From Akanthomyces muscarius (Eukaryota; Ascomycota; Sordariomycetes; Hypocreales; Cordycipitaceae), in assembly GCF_028009165.1 (NCBI RefSeq), contig NC_079241.1, positions 248,001-312,000 on the forward strand: DNA of 64,000 nt, in the 5' to 3' direction. Positions 56,901-64,000 of the stretch are shown here, in pieces. The translations under genes and the position numbers were made by a program. The first letter of the stretch is position 1, and each line of letters starts with the position of its first letter. A model generated the notes under the pieces. The model saw only the letters and a program-made list of their open reading frames with translations. It did no database searches and was not told where the DNA came from.

Positions 56901-57754
56901 CTATTTGGCAATATGTTCCAGGGCTCGGACGCGTCGGGCGAGATCAGCAATGTGCTCGTCGCCACTCTCCGGGGAAAGCTCTTCCAGGGCAGCATCGAGG
57001 CCGAGAAGGTAGTCCTTGTTTAAGCCGCTAGGACCCTGGCTCTTGGAGATGTGCTCGGCCAGCTTTTGAGGGTCTTGGGGGCCGACGAACTGGGCGTTGT
57101 CGGGGGTGCCGATATAGACGAGGGTGCGGATGGGCGCGGAGCCATCGGCAGGCTGAAATGGCGTATAGTGGATGGAGTATCCGTTGATTTCACGAATGTC
57201 GAGATAGTCCTTGACTTCGGCGACCTTGTCAGGCTTTATCCGGTAGGCGACGCCCCAGACCTTTTCCGGCGCCGAGTCGTGGTGGTCGGTCAACTCTTCC
57301 CAGTACGAGCGCTCTATGAGGGTAACAACGCGGCCAGGTGCCTCGGGCGTGCCCCGGTGGTCTTCACTGAGGGTACGTTAATAGATGCTACAGTGCGGCC
57401 AACAGCTCGTGGTTACCTTGCCTATAAAGCGTCAGTGAGGAAGTGCGTGGAGAAGAAACGTAGACATACCTGCCAGAACCGGCGAACATAGCCTGTGACG
57501 TAGCCAGGAATTCGTTGGTCTGCAGTAGGAGGCTATTGTTAGTATCCAATGGTAGGAAACGAACCAACAGGCTGCGCAAGACGGGTTAGGTCAAGTACCG
57601 AAGTGAGGCGGCGGTTTCCAAATCAGGCTTCTACCGCGGTGTGAGAATCAAGGCAGTACAGAACCGCGCAGAGGACTATTGCGTGTCCAGGCAGCAAATG
57701 ATGGGCTTACCCATATCCATAGAGCCAGAATTCACTGGCCGAGTTATCCCCCAT
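56901..57754 (-). CDS. ChaC-type gamma-glutamylcyclotransferase with a 5-nt microexon
   Basis: Glutathione-specific gamma-glutamylcyclotransferase (ChaC/Gcg1 family), a cytosolic enzyme that splits glutathione into 5-oxoproline and Cys-Gly. Exons: 57754-57711, 57630-57599, 57519-57470, 57421-57417, 57366-56901; introns 80, 79, 48 and 50 nt; 198 aa. Exon joins build MGDNSASEFWLYGYGSLIWK (with the YGSL substrate loop), PPPHFDQRIPGYVTGYVRRF, then WQASEDHRGTPEAPGRVVTL. The fourth exon is only GCAAG: without it the frame hits TGA right after FWQ; with it the family sequence FWQASEDHRGTP is exact. Both flanking introns have GT..AG ends and branch-like CTGAC and TTAAC. Later blocks: VWGVAYRI, DYLDIREINGYSIHYTPF, LVYIGTPDNAQFVG. 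Confidence 0.92.
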
Positions 57755-58756
57755 GTCTGCGTGACTGTTCCGCCGAGGCTTGTCGTTTGTTAGTGGCGCG
57801 TGCAGCCTCCGCCGCTCTGTTTCTGGGTGTGGATTGTGCGGAAATCCGAGAGACTGGGTAACCTGCGCAGACGAATACTGGAGCGAAAGTGAGAAAGAGA
57901 TGAGGCTATTCGCGGACGGACCGGGGTGGGAAGGACAGATAGAGCCGGATGACTAAAAGCGAGCCGCCGCCGCCAGCCAAATGCGAGAGGCGGAGCACAG
58001 AACCTAGGTAGAGGTGACGAAGTTTCCACCAGCGATGGCGGAGTTGGACTCCATTCCTATAGGTCGGTGCCTACCCTGAAGAGATTCGTAACGGTCAAAG
58101 CCGAGCTTATTGCCGGTGCTGTTGTATAATCAGTAAAATGATCCTTGTCTTTTGGCTACTCTTTTTTTTTATTGTTTCTATCCTTGATTTAGTTTTTCTG
58201 TTTTCTAGTCTTGGTTGTGTCTTTCTTTTGTGTCCTACCACTGTCGGGGCTAGAAAATACGAGCTGGAGACTCCCGTTTGTGAGATGGCACATCAGCGGC
58301 TATCAACTGCTGGTGAGCAGTTCGATAGATCTGAAACAGAATCGGAAACGATGTGCACTCATCTGTTTGCCTCTAAAAAGTCAACAACAATGTATATATA
58401 CTATTCCTGTCGTGGCTCTGCATAAGCACCAGCCAGCCAGCCTACGCAACGCCTCGGCTGCAGCGCCGTTTAGTGCCCGACGTGCGTGCGTCATCGCTAC
58501 AGGGCGCGCCATCTCACTGTAGAGCCCCTCCAGCGCCCCCACAAACGCCTGGCAGGTCATACCGTAGGCACCTAATAATAAGCGCGACACTATTCTGCCC
58601 CGCCGTTTTGTCTTGGCCTTTTCTCCGTAGCAAAGGCATTCACATTTTCTCTCCTGTCTTCTTCGTCTTCGTGATTGTCATATATCTTCTTCTTGTATTC
58701 ATATCAGTTCTTGCACCTTTTCATCGCTTGGTCGAACGAAGAACACACACGCAAAA
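57755..58756. other. shared promoter region, divergent ChaC and penta-EF-hand genes
   Basis: No gene supported over 1.0 kb. T-rich sequence at 58156-58215, and a pyrimidine-rich leader just before ATG 58757. Confidence 0.6.
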
Positions 58757-59943
58757 ATGGCCTACAACAGATCCTACGACCCAGACTCCCTCCCCAGGTA
58801 TGTGTACCTATTGCCCCTCGCTACCCAACAGCTCCCCGTTTCGTCATGACGTTGTGCTAACCAAGTTATCGCCAGGTTTGCCGAGCCAAACGAAGTACGT
58901 CAAATATGGCGACCAGCATAAATACCCGCGAAAAGTTCACTCGACTAATGACCAGCAGAATAACCCCAGCCAGGCGCCTGCTCCTCAACAGCGCCCACCT
59001 CCTTCTCAGCAGCAATACCGGCCGCAGCCTCCACCTCCTCAGCAGCACCGTCCACAGCCACCGCCGCAGCAAAACTATCACCAGCAGCCGCCTCCCCAGC
59101 AGCGCTACAACCAGAACCCGCCCCCGCCGCTGCCAAAGGACCAGTACTCGCGGCCGCAAGACCAGTACGCACGACCGTCGCCGACGCAGCCCCAGGACCA
59201 GTACGCGCGACCGTCGCCGACGCACCCCCAGGCCCAGAACCTGCGCCAACCCACCAACTATGGCCACTCGCCGCCCGCGCACACCACTTCGAACCGGCCG
59301 CCGCCACCGGCCGCCGACAGCAGACCGTCACCGACCTCGATACCCCCGCCCTCTCCGGCGCCCGGCGCAGATTCTGGCGCAGACCCGACGCTGCTGCCCC
59401 TCTTTCGCGCCGTAGACAAAGCAGGTGCGTGACCCTGACACCAAATCTGCAGGCGCTTATACTGACGTGCTCCGCACAGGGACCGGCCAGCTGACCGAAA
59501 AGGAGCTCTCGGCCGCTCTCGTCAACGGCGACTGGACCGCCTTTGACATCCAGACGGTGCGCATGATGATTCGCATGTTTGACGCCGACCGCAGCGGCAG
59601 CATCGGCTTTGACGAGTTCTGCGGCTTGTGGTCGTTCCTCGCCTCCTGGCGCACGCTCTTTGACCGCTTCGACGTCGATCGCTCCGGCAACATTTCCCTC
59701 TCCGAGTTCACCGACGCCCTGATTGCGTTCCGCTACCGCCTCTCCCCGCAGTTTGTCGAGCTCATCTTCCGCACCTACGACAAGCGCAACGAGGGCGTCA
59801 TGAGCTTTGACCTGTTTGTGCAGGCCTGCATCTCGCTGAAGCGCATGACGGACGTGTTCAAAAAGTACGACGACGACCGAGACGGGTACATTACGCTCAG
59901 CTTTGAAGACTTCCTGAGCGAGATTCTCAAGCAGATGAAATAA
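58757..59943 (+). CDS. Penta-EF-hand calcium-binding protein (Pef1/ALG-2/peflin-like)
   Basis: Penta-EF-hand protein related to yeast Pef1 and animal ALG-2/peflin, which bind calcium and act in ER-exit, budding and membrane processes. Exons: 58757-58797, 58876-58894, 58956-59424, 59480-59943; introns 78, 61 and 55 nt; 330 aa. The N-terminal half is a Pro/Gln-rich disordered region with a duplicated 12-residue unit DQYARPSPTQPQ / DQYARPSPTHPQ. EF loops: DKAGTGQLTEKE, DADRSGSIGFDE, DVDRSGNISLSE, a degenerate DKRNEGVMSFDL, and a last one around DDDRDGYITLS. Exon 2 is only 19 nt; its use is supported by two good donors (GTATGT, GTACGT), and without it the frame closes. Intron 2 ends CAGCAG, a tandem acceptor that could add or drop one Gln. 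Confidence 0.9.
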
Positions 59944-60472
59944 GAGACTTGGGCAGGGGGGGCGGGGGACCCTAGGAAAAAGGTTGTTCAGCAGCGCATT
60001 GTCTGAAAGAGGGCAAAGAAACGTTGAAACCTTGGACTGGCCTGTGTTGACTATTTTTTGGCATAGAAGCTGTATACGCATGATGAATGGCGATGCGATG
60101 ATACCCATGGCGACCGACGGGCTCAATCTGTTGAAATATTATGCGTTTGTATTGTTGTCACTCTTCAGGATCCGCCTTGGAAGTAACGACTTAAATCAAT
60201 AATGGGAAAGGTACGCGCGAAACGAAAGTGTATTGGAAAGGCGCAAGTGTTTGCTCACCGAAATCAATGCTATGACTAGATATTAGGTAAAATATAAGGA
60301 ACGTCGTCTGGAGCGAGGTCCAGCGTGAGCCGGTGAACGGAAAACGAAAATCAGCAAAAGAGCGACAACGTAAATAATGAACTCTGTGTGTCCAGGATAT
60401 CTCAGAAAATGTAAGTGGGCTTATGTCTCTGGCACCAACGAGCGACGCCGAGTAGAAATCTGTACCTCTCCC
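59944..60472. other. intergenic between convergent genes
   Basis: No gene seen; 3' flanks of the penta-EF-hand gene and of the metallo-beta-lactamase-fold gene. Confidence 0.65.
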
Positions 60473-61888
60473 TCACCACCAGTCCAGGGCCGGCGCGCCG
60501 GTGACGATTCTCCCCTCCTCATCCTCGCCCATCCTCAAGCCCAGCCCGAGCAAGCCCCCTCCTCCCTTGTCATCCGCAAACAGCGTCTCCTCCTCCCAGA
60601 TGCCCTCGCTGGTCATGGCAATCTCCTCGCCGGCCTCGAGCGCCAGCACCTCGGTCGGGTGGTGACCCGCCGACTTGCGCAGCAGGTTCCCCGGGCTCGC
60701 CATGCCCTGCGCGTGGCTCGCGTCCAGCGCCCGCTGCACCTCGTCCGCCACGAACCGCTGCTTCTTCCCGACGAGCCTTCCGACGACGCCGCCGCCGCGG
60801 CCAACATCCTTCTCGCCGTCGTGGCAGCTGATCCAGGCCTTGGCGCCGAGCGCCGACGCCGTCTCCTGGCCCATCGGCATGCCGCCGCTGCTTCCCCCGA
60901 GGTACCACGGCTGCGCGGGCGCGTCGAAGCAATGCAGCAGCGCCGTCAGAGGGAGCACGGCCTGCCGCAGGAGGTGCGTGGTCGCGTAGCTCTGCAGCGC
61001 GCGGTACGGGATGCCGTGCGGCGCAAAGATGACGGATACGCCGCGGTCTAGGCTGTGCGGTGAGAGGGTGCGCAGCGAGCGCCATGTCGCGCAGGACTGC
61101 ACCGCGCGGCCGGAGCGTCGCCGACGGGTACCGCCGCTGCTGTTTCGGGTGCCGGTTCGGGTGAGGGGCGGCGGCGGCATTGCGGGGAGCATGGGACTGC
61201 CGTCGACGGTGCTCGACGCCGGAGAGCCCGGCACGCTGCTGCTGCTGCTGCTGCTGCCGGCGTCGGAGAAGCTGAGGGCCGGGGTGGGAAGCCGCGGCGG
61301 GCACGGCGGGATCGGGCTGCTGCTGTTTGGCGTGGCGGCGGCGGCCCTGTTGCCGCGGCGAAACGCCGTGGGCGAGACGGTCGGCGGCCGATACGTGATG
61401 CCGATTGCGGCGTGCGCCTCGCGCTTCTGCCCAAGGTACGTCAGCGTCATCTCGCCGGGCTCGCCGCCAAAGACCTGCGGCAGGATCGGGATGCGCAGCA
61501 CCCGCCGCTCCTCCTTGCCCGGCGCGGGGCAGTCCTCCCACCGCGGCAGGGCTTCGACCGTGCCCTTGTCGAAGCAGCGCCAGCCGCGGATGCGTCGCGC
61601 GGCCGCGGGCTCGGCGAGGATCCTCGTCTTGCTGGTGGAGGGCAGCTGGCGCAGGGTCGCCTCGTGGCAGTGGTCGCTGCGCGCGCTGCTGACGAGGACG
61701 AGGTCAATGTCGGGCAAGTCCTGCAGGGCGGCAACGACGCTGCTGCTGCTGCTGCTGGCGGTGGCGATCCGGGGGTCGAGGAGGACGTGAAAGGGCTGCG
61801 TGGAGAGCGCAACGTCAGAGGTCTCGATGGGCTCGAACGTGAGCAGGAAGCTGGCGTCGCCGTTGAGCTGCTTGATCGTGAGCGCCAT
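60473..61888 (-). CDS. Metallo-beta-lactamase-fold (UlaG-like) protein
   Basis: Intronless 471-aa protein of the metallo-beta-lactamase-fold class found in fungi. The start is MALTIKQLNGDASFLLTF, followed by VLLDPRI and SSARSDHCHEATLRQLP, in which the SDHCH stretch (about 71-75) sits where the HxHxDH zinc motif is expected; it is partly degenerate. Later blocks: VSVIFAPHGIPYRALQSYAT, PLTALLHCFDAPAQPWYLGG and AKAWISCHDGEKD. The middle (about 190-270) is a Ser/Pro-rich, low-complexity insert. Substrate unknown; relatives range from lactonases to proteins without activity. The high GC content makes several antisense frames open too, but only this one shows the family blocks. Confidence 0.82.
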   Translation of the reverse strand: MALTIKQLNGDASFLLTFEPIETSDVALSTQPFHVLLDPRIATASSSSSSVVAALQDLPDIDLVLVSSARSDHCHEATLRQLPSTSKTRILAEPAAARRIRGWRCFDKGTVEALPRWEDCPAPGKEERRVLRIPILPQVFGGEPGEMTLTYLGQKREAHAAIGITYRPPTVSPTAFRRGNRAAAATPNSSSPIPPCPPRLPTPALSFSDAGSSSSSSSVPGSPASSTVDGSPMLPAMPPPPLTRTGTRNSSGGTRRRRSGRAVQSCATWRSLRTLSPHSLDRGVSVIFAPHGIPYRALQSYATTHLLRQAVLPLTALLHCFDAPAQPWYLGGSSGGMPMGQETASALGAKAWISCHDGEKDVGRGGGVVGRLVGKKQRFVADEVQRALDASHAQGMASPGNLLRKSAGHHPTEVLALEAGEEIAMTSEGIWEEETLFADDKGGGGLLGLGLRMGEDEEGRIVTGAPALDWW

Positions 61889-63343
61889 GGTCTCATGGGG
61901 TTAGGGAAAGCTGAAGGATATTCTTTCGGGCTGCTCAAAGGCAATTGGCGAGCGCCAAAACCGATATTTACAAAGGAGAAACAAAGAGGTTGATGTTGGC
62001 AAATCCGGGGGCGCGACACAGTATCGTGGGGTGGGATTCCATTATATCTAAACCTGTACGCATGCTCGGTTGTCGAGGCAGCACTCGACACACCGCTCTC
62101 GGAAAGGCCATTTACGAGTAGAGTTTAATAGCCCAGATGATGAGCATGGGGTGGGCATAACGCACAATGATGAGACAAGCAGTGACAAGGCACGGATTGG
62201 TACTAGGTCTCCATTCCAGATCTGTCGCGCCATTCGGCATGGCAGTGTGCACAATTTCAATTTCCTGGACAATTACCTCCGGTGTCGAAGTTTGTTAGCA
62301 CCCGGACGGGATGGGGCTGCTGGAAGCATTCCAGTCGAGCAGGGGGAGTGGGTGTTGCGTTCACCTGGGCTGACGAAGTGTCCACAGTCGTACGTGATGG
62401 GGTGCCATGCTATGAAAAAAGAACTGAGACATATCCGTTAGTTGATGATTAGGCTTTGTTGGTGAAGAAAGGTTGTTTGTTCAGTAGTCGGCAGCTGGAC
62501 CATGAACCAGATCGACACTTCACATACCCTGATGCAATGTAAATGAGCCCGTTAGAGGTAGGCCCACAACAGTACAAAGTCTGTTGTGCGGCAAGCATAA
62601 CTCAAGAATTTTAGAGGCACCTATTATGTTTTCGTTCCTAGTCGGAATTATACACTGCCATGTGAGCGATGTCTTGCTTCGCTAAAATCCGTCGACCATC
62701 ACCAGTCTAAATCAGTGCCATTGGGCCGCCAGCTTTGGAATGCGTCGACCGGGGAGGCGCGCCACCATCGGACCGGACCAGTGCCTGAACAGGCCTTGTC
62801 TCAGGCGTCCGTCGGGCAACTAAGTTATATACAACGGCATTTCCACCAGCAACGGCCTCGTTTCCGAGCCCTGCGCTCTGCGCCACTTGACCCCCGTCGG
62901 TCGGGGTATGTAAGCTGTAAGCGAAAATTCCTAACCCGTATTATTCCCCTTCCTCCCGAGCGCATGGGCTTTGGCTATTTTCAGGGTCCTCGTGAAGCAT
63001 ACCGTGGAAGCAAGCAAGTAATGGGATGGTGTGTTGACGAAAGGCGCAGGGAATAAGCGAGATGATGATGTGCTTTGGAGGTGGTGTGCAACGTCGGCAG
63101 CAGCAATGCCTCACTTTTAGGTAGGGTCTAAAACAGTCGGAAATTATACTGGAACTAGAAAAGCTCCCCCCTAGCGGTACCTAGCACAGTGTCGCACAAG
63201 AACCCCAAATGATGACAATTGACTCAAGTCACCTCGTTGCTGACTCACTACTCAACTTTCACCCATGGAATTTCGATCTAGCATTTGTCGCATGGACGCC
63301 CCTCAGTCACCTGAGTTCAACCCGCCCAGCTTGCCGCTCACGC
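61889..63343. other. intergenic
   Basis: No gene supported over 1.45 kb. Short open frames at 62070-62441 and 62715-63056 on the plus strand lack family features. The first 200 bp are the promoter side of the metallo-beta-lactamase-fold gene. Confidence 0.55.
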
Positions 63344-63754
63344 TCATCGTACCGGTCGATTTTCCGTTACACCATGTCCCATTTCTATGGCTTCCAAGAC
63401 TTGTTTCCTCATGGCTCTGCACCGCAAGAGTCCCCGTCCAGCCGCTTCCTCCTCCCATGACTTAGAGCCGTCGCCCTTCGCCACAAGGTAGCACTCGACA
63501 GCCTCGGCGGTGGAAAAGATGGCCTGGCTCCAACACCCCAGCGCGACGTCCTCTTTGGCGAAGCTCTCGTTGCATAACCCTCGATAAATGCTAATGATGG
63601 CTCGGGTGGGGAACATGCCACGGCATTGCTCCCAGGCGCGGATGGCGCACATCATGGCCAGGATGTAATTGTGTTCCGACGGCTCTTTCTGCCGGAGGTG
63701 ATTGTCTGCGGCCGTGAGCCAGCGCTCGACTACGCACTGGGGTACCTCGGGCAT
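63344..63754 (-). CDS. Small hypothetical protein, 136 aa
   Basis: Not recognised. One open frame from ATG 63754 codes MPEVPQCVVERWLTAADNHL and continues with a helical, moderately charged sequence, including HNYILAMMCAIRAWEQCRGM and STAEAVECYLVAKG. The alternating helix pattern resembles a short TPR-like or all-helical protein. Against it: the frame is short, lies at the window edge, and the strand is also partly open in other frames. The protein may be longer if upstream exons exist beyond the start. Confidence 0.4.
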   Translation of the reverse strand: MPEVPQCVVERWLTAADNHLRQKEPSEHNYILAMMCAIRAWEQCRGMFPTRAIISIYRGLCNESFAKEDVALGCWSQAIFSTAEAVECYLVAKGDGSKSWEEEAAGRGLLRCRAMRKQVLEAIEMGHGVTENRPVR

Positions 63755-64000
63755 GTCAGGCTGAGATTGTTTGTGGCAGTACGGTTTCCAAAGCTCGTCG
63801 AATGCAGATCTATGGTGGCAGGACTGTCATGCTCGGATTGCTTGACTGATTTATAGCATGAGACCTTTCTGCAGGTGTTGTTTGCCCGTGTTTTAAGTTG
63901 ATTAAATGATGTTCTTTTGTGTCACCATTCGTCAGGTATACTAATTGATAATGTTGCTGATATGACTACAACATCGCGCGTAAGTCCCTAATTTGTTAGC
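63755..64000. other. window end, upstream of the small ORF
   Basis: No gene seen in the last 246 bases; AT-rich near the end. Confidence 0.5.

Noticed and set aside
58945..60126. Minus-strand open frame of 393 codons
   Set aside because: It is antisense to the EF-hand gene. The plus strand encodes canonical calcium loops.

Overview
The window is nuclear DNA of a filamentous ascomycete, most likely a member of the Hypocreales (inference from gene families and style). Genes are compact and lie on both strands. Introns are mostly 45-125 nt with GT..AG ends and CTAAC/CTGAC-like branch sites. Products include an FHA-kinase checkpoint protein, MFS drug antiporter, GH3 glucosidase, DUF726 protein and UTP23. 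No rRNA, tRNA, CRISPR or intact transposon was seen.

Layout. 1-3626 (-): RAD53/CHK2-type kinase, cut by the window edge. 4444-5986 (-): MFS antiporter. 7311-7982 (-): PNPOx-type flavoprotein. 9126-10313 (+): zinc-free MDR oxidoreductase with a GC-AG intron, next to a decayed copy of a related gene. 11254-14505 (-): Caf120/Skg3-type PH protein. 14506-19568: a 5-kb gene-free stretch. 19569-20910 (+): mitochondrial-type PP2C. 21555-22840 (+): conserved fungal protein with an apparent one-base frameshift. 23435-24289 (+): unknown protein. 25161-26956 (+): secreted arylsulfotransferase-like protein.

The stretch 27.6-32.3 kb looks accessory: a divergent RPB4-like gene, an APH-fold kinase and the remains of a PTH11-like receptor. 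32302-33314 (+): UTP23. 34340-35215 (-) and 35834-39101 (+): a divergent pair of secreted proteins, the second a GH3 beta-glucosidase with a PA14 insert. 40085-43732 (+): DUF726 alpha/beta hydrolase. 45480-46723 (+): single-span membrane protein. 47186-48012 (-): TVP23. 48674-49702 (+): citrate-lyase-beta-like protein. 49746-51287 (-): unknown basic, disordered protein. 51288-55405: a second 4-kb gene-free stretch. 55406-56362 (+): glycine-rich RNA-binding protein. 56901-57754 (-): ChaC gamma-glutamylcyclotransferase with a 5-nt microexon. 58757-59943 (+): penta-EF-hand protein. 60473-61888 (-): metallo-beta-lactamase-fold protein. 63344-63754 (-): small unknown ORF.

Most genes are unrelated housekeeping or regulatory loci, not a pathway cluster. 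The only plausible functional pair is the divergent secreted glycosidase and its TIM-barrel-like neighbour. I found no convincing new multi-gene system. The best leads are the ChaC microexon, the RPB4-like gene, the frameshifted conserved gene, two stem-loops, and the two long gene-free intervals. All intron boundaries were read by eye from reading frame and splice signals and are not supported by transcript data.
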